From a virus: DNA of 38,701 nt. Position 1 is the stretch's first letter; every line of letters begins with the position of its first letter. The stretch is from positions 1 through 38,701 of the IMG/VR virus record IMGVR_UViG_3300043431_000612, one strand, 5' to 3'. Of this stretch, positions 1-6,311 are shown piece after piece. Under the pieces are notes generated by a model, which was not told the origin of the DNA, did no database searches, and saw only the letters and a program-made list of their open reading frames with translations. The translations under genes were made by a program, and so were the position numbers.

Positions 1-127
1 AACTTCCTGTCCTTCTTCTTTTTCCGTAGTAATCATGCTTGTCTTCCTCCTCCATCCGTGGCCATATCGCGCTTAAATCAGGGTCTAGTATGCGTGCCAT
101 GCAATCCATCATGTCATCATGCACAGG
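1..127. repeat. Terminal direct repeat, left copy (circle closure)
   Basis: Bases 1-127 are identical to 38575-38701. The large terminase reading frame runs continuously through the joint and stops in frame at 38561, so the two ends are one locus of a circle. A repeat of exactly 127 bases is a typical k-mer overlap left by a short-read assembler, so it is more likely an assembly signature than a biological terminal redundancy. The unique genome length is 38,574 bp. Confidence 0.95.
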
Positions 128-1534
128 TACAGGAAAAGCAAGGTATTCTTCGTTAATAAAAACTTCCACCAAGTCCTGTACACGGCCTTCATAGTTCGTT
201 TTAAAAATGTTATCAGGAAAATACCATCGCCTTTCTGAAAAGGAGGGAATTAAGCCTTTGATACGGTCATTTTTAGCCACCGCACCGCCCATTTCGGTGA
301 TGTTGAAATGATAGGTTTCGCGGTGCATTTTTTCTTTTAGGTATTGAATATCTGAGTCTTTTCCATATTTTTCATACCCCACCTTCAAGGGCCTCCATTT
401 TCGGTGAAGACGAAAAAGAGCGTCGGCTCTGTCTAATAAATTCAGACGGTCACGCACCATATCTAAAAGGTAATAATTGTTATCTATTCCAAGTCCAACC
501 ACACAAATAGCAGTATAGTCGCTGGTTTTCTTTTTTTCCCCTGCAGGGTCTACCAAAATATACCGGTTGAGATTGGCACCATCGCTTCCCTTATAAAACT
601 TAAGCCATTCACGTTTAAATCCTTGTGTTTCATCTGCCAAAGGATTAAGAAGCATTTGACAGGCAAAGACATACGGCCCTTGAATGCGCCGTTTCTTTTC
701 AATCTCTTCGCGATCTAAAAAAACAGGTTTTCCTTCCGGTGTGGCATCATCTGTTGCGGCATGTTTTCGTACTTTGATTTCGCCTTTGGAAATAAGGTCG
801 CGGTAGGTATCATTAAAATGGTAACGTGTGCCAATAATGCGCTTTTTATAGTTTTTTGCCCCAAGATTATCCGCTAAAGCCAAAGCCTCACTGGTCTTTT
901 CAATCATCAATGGGGAGCGTACATATTCAATGGTCACCAAATCATCAAACACTAAAACGTTAAAATGTTTTGATGTCGGCTGTCCTTCGACCACCCCCCA
1001 GGCCTCCACAGTGGATTCTTTAGGGTTGGAGTTTCGTTTCACCACCAGCCCATCATCTTCTGACCATTTGGGAGCCTCTTTATGCGGTTCTGCCCAAAGA
1101 ACATCTGAAAAGATATCTTTTAAAAGGGGGTTAGACTCCAGCTCTCGTTTGATTTGACGCAAAAATCCCTTGGCGATAGGGCGGGTGCAACTGAATATGC
1201 CGAAGGTTGGCTCCAACCCACCCCAATGCGACAGTGGGTTCTCCCCATGGCTGGCTAAAATATCCTGTATGGTTTTACCAAAGGTGATAATAGTGGACTT
1301 GTAGTGTCCACGAGCCCATAAATCGAGACATTCATCAGGCTTTTCTTGTACCTCTTTGCATCGCTCTAATAACCACGGGTGTTCAATGTCTTTTCGACCG
1401 CAGCCGTACCAAAGCAAGAAAAAGAGGTCAGTTCGGCATAAAAATCGGGCGCAGTGTCTGCGCTCTTGTGTGGGAAGGTTTTCGAGTTTAAAAAAAAGTG
1501 TGCGATAATCGGCTATTGTGTTGAGTGTGTCCAT
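1..1534 (-). CDS. terL: Terminase large subunit (continues across the joint to 38561)
   Basis: ATPase/nuclease motor that pumps DNA into the prohead through the portal. I read it by hand from the ATG at 1534; across the joint it totals 515 residues, a normal TerL length. Residues 74-81 (ARGHYKST) are a Walker A-type motif. Residues 193-198 (VLVFDD) are Walker B. D329 in ILVDPAG and the acidic HDDMMD (472-477) fit the RNase H-like nuclease domain. The last residues lie at 38561-38574, where the gene overlaps the portal start by 50 bp. The start has no Shine-Dalgarno sequence: the upstream bases are pyrimidine-rich and the frame closes six codons upstream, so no longer form is available. A plus-strand insert begins 20 bp upstream. 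Confidence 0.93.
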   Translation of the reverse strand, partial: MDTLNTIADYRTLFFKLENLPTQERRHCARFLCRTDLFFLLWYGCGRKDIEHPWLLERCKEVQEKPDECLDLWARGHYKSTIITFGKTIQDILASHGENPLSHWGGLEPTFGIFSCTRPIAKGFLRQIKRELESNPLLKDIFSDVLWAEPHKEAPKWSEDDGLVVKRNSNPKESTVEAWGVVEGQPTSKHFNVLVFDDLVTIEYVRSPLMIEKTSEALALADNLGAKNYKKRIIGTRYHFNDTYRDLISKGEIKVRKHAATDDATPEGKPVFLDREEIEKKRRIQGPYVFACQMLLNPLADETQGFKREWLKFYKGSDGANLNRYILVDPAGEKKKTSDYTAICVVGLGIDNNYYLLDMVRDRLNLLDRADALFRLHRKWRPLKVGYEKYGKDSDIQYLKEKMHRETYHFNITEMGGAVAKNDRIKGLIPSFSERRWYFPDNIFKTNYEGRVQDLVEVFINEEYLAFPVPVHDDMMDCMARILDPDLSAIWPRMEEEDKHDYYGKRRRTGS

Positions 1535-1542
1535 ACAGGGGG

Positions 1543-1571
1543 TATATAGTTAAGTGATATATAAAAATCAA
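1543..1571 (-). promoter_or_regulatory. Possible promoter for the large terminase
   Basis: On the minus strand TTGATT (1571-1566), 17 bp, then TATATA (1548-1543). Transcription would begin about 1535-1537, one or two bases from the terminase ATG at 1534. Together with the missing ribosome-binding site this suggests a leaderless or nearly leaderless message. Both hexamers are imperfect, and the sequence is AT-rich enough to produce such matches by chance. Confidence 0.35.
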
Positions 1572-1847
1572 AGCAATAAAAGTCTTAAGGTTTGCCGTAA
1601 ACTACACGCAGACATTGAAAAAATATTGGTGAAAATATTTGAAGAATCAGAAAAAAATAAACTTAGTCCTTCTGAGACTACCTCTGTGCTTTCTTGGTTT
1701 GTGTCTACATGTGCTATAAGTTCGGCTCAATCAATTTCTAGTAGCGTGAGCCCTAAAGCCCCTTGGTATGATTTCTTCCTTTTAATTTTAAATGGAGCTT
1801 TAAAAACCGCTTTTTCTACTTGCGAAAAAGATGGGGAAAATCCTTAG
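1554..1847 (+). CDS. Hypothetical protein, first gene of plus-strand insert
   Basis: 97 residues if the GTG at 1554 is used; a purine run (aggggg) lies about 12 bp upstream. There is no in-frame ATG, so the start is uncertain and TTG/GTG codons near 1627 are alternatives. The N-terminal half is charged and helical; the C-terminal half contains serine-rich and hydrophobic stretches with a weak amphipathic or membrane character (WYDFFLLILNGALKTAF). No family recognised. It heads a three-gene plus-strand block lying between the large terminase and the small-terminase-like gene, both on the other strand. Confidence 0.5.
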   Translation: MIYKNQSNKSLKVCRKLHADIEKILVKIFEESEKNKLSPSETTSVLSWFVSTCAISSAQSISSSVSPKAPWYDFFLLILNGALKTAFSTCEKDGENP

Positions 1848-1887
1848 TTTTAAGAATGAAATAAAGATACTCACTAAAGTAGTTATA

Positions 1888-1952
1888 GGGCCAGTAACTC
1901 AGTGGCAGAGGCGTCTCAGACGTAGGACGGTGGTTCGATTCCCCCCTGCCCA
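1888..1952 (+). other. tRNA-like sequence with collapsed anticodon arm
   Basis: The 65-nt stretch looks like a tRNA at both ends. The acceptor GGGC(C)AG (1888-1894) pairs with CTGCCC (1946-1951) apart from one bulged C. A D-arm consensus agtggcagag lies at 1901-1910. A T-arm with loop TTCGATT (1934-1940) has stem GGTGG/CCCCC with one mismatch. The middle is about six bases too short: it can form CGTCT/GGACG around an eight-base loop, but no U33-anticodon arrangement fits and the variable loop is missing. No CCA is encoded. It is likely a decayed tRNA or a tRNA mimic. It sits just 5' of the gene at 1975. Confidence 0.5.
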
Positions 1953-1974
1953 TTCGTTACAAGAAGGAATATTT

Positions 1975-2301
1975 ATGAAAGATTTAAATGAAGAACAAGA
2001 GCATATGGAAGCCTTTTGCCTCACGACAGCGCAGACTGCACAAAGTGTTTTAGATTTATTGAATAATAATATTATTTCTGTTTTAGAGGTTCGCGAAAAG
2101 GCCGTATATAAATCATCTCCTATTGAGACGGCAGAGATGTTTTTTGGTTTCATTTTTGGAAAAGTAATTTACGCAATTTCTGAAAAGTTTCAAGATAGTG
2201 ATAATGGAGTGCTCGCGCCTGAGATTCGAGAAAAAATTATTTACTGGATTAAAAGTTTTATAGAGGTGCTTGAAGCTAACGAAAAGGAGAAAAAATGCTA
2301 G
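1975..2301 (+). CDS. Hypothetical helical protein, second gene of insert
   Basis: 108 residues from the ATG at 1975, chosen because AAGAAGGA lies seven bases upstream. The open frame extends back to 1831, but that extension would translate the tRNA-like sequence and has no comparable ribosome site. The protein is predicted helical with an acidic N terminus; the segment around MFFGFIFGKVIYAIS is hydrophobic and may be a membrane or core helix. No family recognised. Its stop overlaps the next start by seven bases, so the two are probably translated together. Confidence 0.65.
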   Translation: MKDLNEEQEHMEAFCLTTAQTAQSVLDLLNNNIISVLEVREKAVYKSSPIETAEMFFGFIFGKVIYAISEKFQDSDNGVLAPEIREKIIYWIKSFIEVLEANEKEKKC

Positions 2302-2555
2302 CCGATGACTTCACGGAAGAAGAAATCAAAAACGAGCTTAAAGATTTTGTTCTAGAGTGCGCAAGACCCCTCATAGAGGAGCTTCGCCAAGACTTAACAC
2401 ACGGTGAATCCGTGTATAGCAACGCAGAGCAAAATGGGGCGTGGCGTGCGCATATGCAAACCATCTGGTTTTGTTTGGATAAGATGGGTCTTTCTACCAA
2501 AGACAAAGAGGGGGTGACACTATTAATTCAAAAGGCGATAGATAGAGTGCTCTAA
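2295..2555 (+). CDS. Hypothetical protein, third gene of insert
   Basis: 86 residues with a strong ribosome site (GGAG four to five bases before the ATG). Highly acidic and helical at the N terminus (DDFTEEEIKNELKDF), no membrane segment, no recognised domain. It overlaps the preceding gene by seven bases and ends four bases before the convergent small-terminase-like gene, so it marks the right edge of the insert. Confidence 0.65.
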   Translation: MLADDFTEEEIKNELKDFVLECARPLIEELRQDLTHGESVYSNAEQNGAWRAHMQTIWFCLDKMGLSTKDKEGVTLLIQKAIDRVL

Positions 2556-2558
2556 TTT

Positions 2559-2993
2559 TCACTCTCCACCCATAATCTCTCTAATTCTTTTTCTTGTTTC
2601 ATCTTCAGGCTCATTCACATTAATGCTATGCTGAACAGGGCCGCCATTTTTTCCTGTACTTTCAACGACTTGTGTTTCTTTCCAGCCTAGGCGTGTTTTT
2701 AATCCAAAAATAATACAGGCATCACTTCCGGATTTCACCCTTTTCCAGTAAGAATCCAAGAGGGTTCCTGCCGCCATGGCATCTCCCTTTTTTATAGCGT
2801 CGGAAAATGCAGGGTTATCTTTCATGCGTTCAAAAATTGTGTCACGGTTTTTATCAAAAAAACAAGCAATCTGCTCTCTACTTAAACCATGAGCCGCATA
2901 TTTTTCAACCCGCTTAATGTCTTCTTCGGTGGGCGTCCACTTTGGGCGACCCCCTTTGTTTTTTTTAGTCGGTTTTATTTCTTTTTTGGGCAT
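2559..2993 (-). CDS. Small terminase-like DNA-binding protein
   Basis: 144 residues. A lysine-rich N terminus carries GGRPKWTPTEEDIKRVEKYA (14-33), then a helix-turn-helix region (GLSREQIACFF), a variable helical part, and a C-terminal FGLKTRLGWKETQ segment followed by a conserved-looking tail. This layout is known from phage proteins encoded beside the large terminase and often annotated as small terminase, which selects viral DNA for packaging. The ribosome site AAGGCAACGGA precedes the start. The 1-kb plus-strand insert separates it from the large terminase. The small-terminase role is inferred from family resemblance and position. Confidence 0.65.
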   Translation of the reverse strand: MPKKEIKPTKKNKGGRPKWTPTEEDIKRVEKYAAHGLSREQIACFFDKNRDTIFERMKDNPAFSDAIKKGDAMAAGTLLDSYWKRVKSGSDACIIFGLKTRLGWKETQVVESTGKNGGPVQHSINVNEPEDETRKRIREIMGGE

Positions 2994-3016
2994 TCCGTTG
3001 CCTTGCTGGGTTTGCG

Positions 3017-3244
3017 TTATTTATCCACATACGCTTCTTTCATTTCACTTTCGAGCTCCTGGGCCATCACCCCCATTGTTTTAAGCATTTCAGAAAAATG
3101 TTTTATCCCTAGTTTTTCTTGCAAGGCATTGAGTGCGAGATGGCGTTGTTCTTGACTCATATTTTCGGTCAACTCAATCATGTGTCCTTTTTTTACTGCC
3201 TTTTTGGTGAAGGAGATAAGTTTATCTAGGTCTTTTGTCTTCAT
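3017..3244 (-). CDS. Hypothetical protein
   Basis: 75 residues from the ATG at 3244, preferred over a longer frame because AGAGG lies seven bases upstream. Charged and helical, with several methionines in the C-terminal half, no membrane segment and no recognised family. It sits between the small-terminase-like gene and its truncated relative, all on the minus strand and probably co-transcribed. Confidence 0.6.
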   Translation of the reverse strand: MKTKDLDKLISFTKKAVKKGHMIELTENMSQEQRHLALNALQEKLGIKHFSEMLKTMGVMAQELESEMKEAYVDK

Positions 3245-3253
3245 TACTGAGCC

Positions 3254-3273
3254 TCTTTTCAATATCCTCAATA
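3254..3273. repeat. 20-bp direct repeat, copy 1
   Basis: The 20 bases cttttcaatatcctcaatat recur at about 4042-4061. Both copies sit just upstream (minus-strand sense) of small genes in the terminase-adjacent cluster. With the shared protein segments in this cluster they suggest duplication and recombination between neighbours. Confidence 0.75.
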
Positions 3274-3338
3274 TTCCGTCGCCTTACTATAGAAAACCCG
3301 CCAGCGTTGCGCTTTCAAGAGAGGCGTGGCGGGTGTTG

Positions 3339-3686
3339 TTAACCTTGTTTCTTCGCCTTCATTTTCTGCTTAATGCGATTTCTTTTATATTCATCCACGG
3401 CCTCTGCTATTGACAGGCAGGCTTCGTCGCAGACTGCGTAAAGAGCCCCTGTTACCCTAGCCGCGGCTTTCGCCTCTCCTTTTTTTATAGCCTCGGAAAA
3501 CTCAGGGGTATCATTTATTCTCTGGTAAATAGTGTCCGGATTTTTATCGAAAGTGTATGCAATATGTTCTTTACTATAACCTATAGAGGCCAGCCTTTCG
3601 ATTTTAGAAATATCTTCTTCGGTGGGCATCCACTTTGGGCGACCCCCTTTGTTTTTTTTAGTCGGTGTGGCTTCTTTTTTGGACAT
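3339..3686 (-). CDS. Chimeric small-terminase-like paralogue
   Basis: 115 residues. The N-terminal half (about 1-75) closely matches the protein at 2559-2993: the same KKNKGGRPKW and PTEEDI segments, the same helix-turn-helix region and the same ribosome site. The C-terminal part (about 78-110, LYAVCDEACLSIAEAVDEYKRNRIK) instead matches the end of the protein at 3735-4019. The gene therefore looks like a recombinant of its two neighbours. It lacks the GLKTRLGWKE tail of the putative small terminase, so it may bind the same DNA without the same packaging function; that is inference. Confidence 0.7.
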   Translation of the reverse strand: MSKKEATPTKKNKGGRPKWMPTEEDISKIERLASIGYSKEHIAYTFDKNPDTIYQRINDTPEFSEAIKKGEAKAAARVTGALYAVCDEACLSIAEAVDEYKRNRIKQKMKAKKQG

Positions 3687-3734
3687 TCCGTTACCTTAGT
3701 TAATTTTTGTATCTACTATGTCACTGAGCGTCTT

Positions 3735-4019
3735 TTAAAACTCATCGGCTAACTTACGCTGTCTCTTTAGTTTAATGCGATTTCTTTCGTATTCATCCAC
3801 ACCCTCTGTTATTGCGCGGCAGACCTCGTCGCAGATTGCATAGATGCCTTTCTTTTTATCAGCATCGGCAATATTCGAAATAACTCTTACGGAGTGCTTT
3901 ACTAGCATAGTAATACTAGGTTTTTCACAGATGTCTACTTTTTGTGTAAGCTCGGCGGTATCCTCTTGTGAGGCTAGATTTACTCTTTGTGTATTTCGTG
4001 TAGATTTACGTTCCGTCAT
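3735..4019 (-). CDS. Hypothetical protein sharing its C terminus with the 3339 gene
   Basis: 94 residues with a good ribosome site (AAGGAG, six bases). The N terminus is polar and basic (MTERKSTRNTQRVNLASQ). The C-terminal 40 residues (GIYAICDEVCRAITEGVDEYERNRIK) match the C-terminal block of the chimeric gene at 3339-3686. The conserved cysteine pair (CDEVC / CDEAC) is notable. Function unknown. It is the first gene of the small terminase-proximal cluster in the direction of transcription. Confidence 0.65.
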   Translation of the reverse strand: MTERKSTRNTQRVNLASQEDTAELTQKVDICEKPSITMLVKHSVRVISNIADADKKKGIYAICDEVCRAITEGVDEYERNRIKLKRQRKLADEF

Positions 4020-4041
4020 TTCGTTCTCCTTGGTTCAATTG

Positions 4042-4061
4042 CTTTTCAATATCCTCAATAT
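4042..4061. repeat. 20-bp direct repeat, copy 2
   Basis: Same 20 bases as at 3254-3273, here upstream of the gene at 3735-4019. Confidence 0.75.
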
Positions 4062-4096
4062 ACTGCGCTTCTTTCTCAATTAGAATAAGTCATAAA

Positions 4097-5215
4097 TTAA
4101 CCCACATACTCAAAAGTATAAGTTTTTACTTTTTCTCTAACCCCTGTATTTTTTCTACAAATAGAGTTTTTTCCATATCTTTGAATTTTACTTACAATTC
4201 TTTCTATAACTTTTAGTTTCCATAGATTGCTTTTTGACATCGCATAAAATATAGGGGTGGAAGAGAATTTACACATGACTTTATAATTTTGTGATTTTAT
4301 TATTTTGGCTGTTTCATTAGTTAATAAAATTCCAAGCCCAATACCCGCATAGTCTGGATGTATTACAATACGATTTGCATGCATTATCATTTTTATGCCT
4401 TTGATTTTCATAATATTTCGATATGGAATATAGTTTGCATAACAAATAAAGCCAATTTGATTTTTATCATGAAACAAACCAAATAGTTTGATTAGACCGC
4501 CTGGAATATTTTCGCTCAAATAATGATATTTGCTAAAATATTTCCATGTTTCTCGTCCAACTTCTTTGATATCAAATCTAATTTTTTCTTTTCTTTGATA
4601 GTTTTGCCAAAGAGACCTCCGGTTTTGATACTCTTGTTTGTTACAATCAATTATCCAATCAGCATTTAACCATTCCACTACATCATAATGACAAGAAAGT
4701 AACACAATCCTCTTTTTTTCACGTCTGGCGTGCTTTTGAATGGAATAACTCATGATTTTTCCAACATTTCTATCCACAACACTGGTCCATTCATCAAGTA
4801 TCGTTAAATCACTTTTGCACATTGATAAAGCAGCCTCTGCGCGAGCTTTTTGACCATTTGACAATGTATTAACTGGGCGTATCCAACAAGGAACTTGTGT
4901 CAAGCCTATGCCACATAATATTTTTGCACATGTTTCATAATCATACTCTTTAGGAAATTGCTCAATAATAGGCTTTGTTTCGTCAATAAAAATTTGAAAA
5001 CAATTTTCTCCAAAGATTTTTTGGGCAAGCGTTGTTTTGCCGCTTCCACTTGCCCCTAGAATGAGACCTATATTATAGGGCGTTTGTAAGTCTGCGTTGA
5101 CACTTAATTGATGAGTGGATTTCTTTTGTGTGTCAATATCAAGGGAATCAGCTGCTCTTCTACACCGATAAGAGTTAGAAATGGGACTTTGAAGAGTTAC
5201 ATCATAAGTTTGCAT
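4097..5215 (-). CDS. ABC-type ATPase fused to a GNAT acyltransferase
   Basis: 372 residues in two domains. The first is an ABC-class ATPase: Walker A GASGSGKT (54-61), signature LSNGQ (118-122), Walker B LTILDE (137-142) and H-loop H176. No membrane segments are seen, so it is not a transporter. The second domain (about 212-345) has the GNAT acyl-CoA-binding pattern HPDYAGIGLG (286-295). It overlaps the ParB-like gene upstream by 19 bp. ParB-like proteins beside ATPase/acyltransferase genes occur in phages and have been linked to DNA modification; Mu Mom, which modifies adenine, is also GNAT-fold. A modification or anti-restriction role is inferred, not shown. A terminator and late promoter lie upstream of the pair. 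Confidence 0.8.
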   Translation of the reverse strand: MQTYDVTLQSPISNSYRCRRAADSLDIDTQKKSTHQLSVNADLQTPYNIGLILGASGSGKTTLAQKIFGENCFQIFIDETKPIIEQFPKEYDYETCAKILCGIGLTQVPCWIRPVNTLSNGQKARAEAALSMCKSDLTILDEWTSVVDRNVGKIMSYSIQKHARREKKRIVLLSCHYDVVEWLNADWIIDCNKQEYQNRRSLWQNYQRKEKIRFDIKEVGRETWKYFSKYHYLSENIPGGLIKLFGLFHDKNQIGFICYANYIPYRNIMKIKGIKMIMHANRIVIHPDYAGIGLGILLTNETAKIIKSQNYKVMCKFSSTPIFYAMSKSNLWKLKVIERIVSKIQRYGKNSICRKNTGVREKVKTYTFEYVG

Positions 5216-5745
5216 GCAAACCCTCTTGTTTCGAGCTCTTCAAACAAGTCTCGTTGCGTTGATTCATTTTTACAATCAATCACAATAAGATACTCTGTTT
5301 TGTTCTCTACAGTAGAGTCAGCGCAAAAGTCCGTTTCTTTTATACCTTCAAATTGAATGTCAAACTCATTAAAATTAAAATCTAGCGTTTCAAACTCTTC
5401 TTTTAAAATATCATTTTCCCAGCTGGTCTCTGATATTTTATTATCCAGTATGCGATAAGCACGTATTTGTTTTTCACTCAAATCACTTGCAATAACACAA
5501 GGGACTTTTTTTAAACCAATGAGTTTTGCAGCCTCTAATCTTCCATGACCTGCAACTACCGTTGAATTCTTATCTATAACCAAAGGAACTTTAAATCCAA
5601 ACTCAGATATTATTTTTGATAGAGATTGAATTTGTCTTTGAGAATGCCTTTTTGCATTAAGCTCATAAGGTTTTAATTGCTCAATCGAGCAATCATACAC
5701 GCGCATTATTTCAGATAGTGCTCCTTTAACAGTTTGAATTTCCAT
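5197..5745 (-). CDS. ParB/sulfiredoxin-fold protein (phage ParB-like)
   Basis: 182 residues. The N-terminal domain carries the ParB-like signature: KPYELNAKRH, PLVIDKN and the GHGR box at 66-69, followed by a helical segment with RAYRILDNKISE. The C-terminal part (about 145-182) resembles the tail of phage ParB-like proteins that accompany DNA-modifying enzymes (TRGFACKLM). It is not the plasmid partition partner: ParA lies 4 kb away with its own RHH gene. It overlaps the ATPase/acyltransferase gene by 19 bp, so they probably act together, perhaps with this protein recognising or nicking DNA. Confidence 0.8.
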   Translation of the reverse strand: MEIQTVKGALSEIMRVYDCSIEQLKPYELNAKRHSQRQIQSLSKIISEFGFKVPLVIDKNSTVVAGHGRLEAAKLIGLKKVPCVIASDLSEKQIRAYRILDNKISETSWENDILKEEFETLDFNFNEFDIQFEGIKETDFCADSTVENKTEYLIVIDCKNESTQRDLFEELETRGFACKLMM

Positions 5746-5772
5746 ATAAAATATATTCCTAAGATAATAAAA

Positions 5773-5800
5773 AACCCTCAGAGCTTTCGCCGTGAGGGTT
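5773..5800 (-). terminator. Intrinsic terminator (tR'-like)
   Basis: AACCCTCA (5773-5780) pairs perfectly with TGAGGGTT (5793-5800); on the minus strand the stem is followed by a run of six T and TATTAT. It lies about 70 bases downstream of a strong leftward promoter and just upstream of the ParB-like gene, the classic layout of a Q-controlled late leader. Confidence 0.9.
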
Positions 5801-5876
5801 CTAGAGGGACGAATAAGAATACAGAACGTACAAAGACCTAATATTGCAATGGATACGCTTTTTTTAGGTTAATTAA

Positions 5877-5904
5877 ATTTTAATGTTTAAAAACCGTTTG
5901 TCAA
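5877..5904 (-). promoter_or_regulatory. Strong leftward promoter, candidate late promoter
   Basis: On the minus strand a perfect TTGACA (5904-5899), 16 bp, then TAAAAT (5882-5877). The start would be near 5870. It reads into a short untranslated leader ending at the terminator 5773-5800 and then into the ParB-like and packaging genes. Position after a Q-like gene suggests a pR'-type late promoter. Confidence 0.75.
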
Positions 5905-5907
5905 GAT

Positions 5908-5991
5908 TTACATGACAGGAAGCAATCCTATAAGGGTCAATAACACAATGATGCAGAGTGTCCCAATAAACATTTTAAGAAAAATATTCAT
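5908..5991 (-). CDS. 27-residue membrane peptide
   Basis: MNIFLKMF followed by about 19 hydrophobic residues (IGTLCIIVLLTLIGLLPVM) and a stop. The ATG overlaps the TGA of the preceding gene (ATGA), the same coupling that joins the two genes upstream, which argues that it is translated. A single membrane helix without a charged tail fits a small membrane-active or regulatory peptide. Its 3' end contains the -35 box of the late promoter. Function unknown. Confidence 0.6.
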   Translation of the reverse strand: MNIFLKMFIGTLCIIVLLTLIGLLPVM

Positions 5992-6311
5992 AATTTAATA
6001 TCTTCTCCATACGCTATTTTAAATTTTGCAACAGAGGTTGCTATTTCATAATCCGTCTGACCTCGACTAATACCGCTTATAAAGGCTTCATAGGCATTAG
6101 TAAAGTTAGAATTATCATAGGCCCACCAATCTAATCCTTCCATTTCAACAGCTCCGGTTCTTAAAAGGAAATCCCATAACCTATGGGCATTACGCTCATT
6201 TTTCATTTCAAAATGTTCCCAGTTTTCTCTTTTTAGAGTGTCTTTGCTCATGCAAAGCGAGAACACCCATTGCTTATTCTGAACTATAATATCTTTTATA
6301 TCGCGTTTCAT
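5988..6311 (-). CDS. Hypothetical protein coupled to Q-like gene
   Basis: 107 residues from the ATG at 6311, chosen because it overlaps the stop of the upstream gene as ATGA. The longer frame to 6347 would start inside that gene. Soluble, tryptophan-rich (WVFSL, NWEHFEM, LDWWAYDN), no recognised family. It is coupled at its own end to the 27-residue membrane peptide. Part of the short leftward operon 7336 to 5908. Confidence 0.65.
   Translation of the reverse strand: MKRDIKDIIVQNKQWVFSLCMSKDTLKRENWEHFEMKNERNAHRLWDFLLRTGAVEMEGLDWWAYDNSNFTNAYEAFISGISRGQTDYEIATSVAKFKIAYGEDIKL

Noticed and set aside
1-127. Biological terminal redundancy or cos/pac ends
   Set aside because: The repeat is exactly 127 bases, a common assembler k-mer, and it lies within coding sequence that is continuous across the joint.
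930-1157. Plus-strand frame inside the terminase gene
   Set aside because: It is antisense to the conserved Walker B region of the large terminase, with no ribosome site.
1888-1952. A normal, functional tRNA gene
   Set aside because: The anticodon arm is too short, no U33-anticodon fits, and there is no variable loop.
1831-1974. N-terminal extension of the gene at 1975
   Set aside because: It would translate the tRNA-like sequence and has no ribosome site, whereas the ATG at 1975 has AAGAAGGA in good position.
4097-5215. ABC transporter ATPase
   Set aside because: No membrane segments in the protein or a neighbouring permease; the fused acyltransferase and ParB-like partner point elsewhere.
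5197-5745. ParB partner of ParA
   Set aside because: It is 3.3 kb from parA in another operon, and parA already has an overlapping RHH gene of the expected kind.
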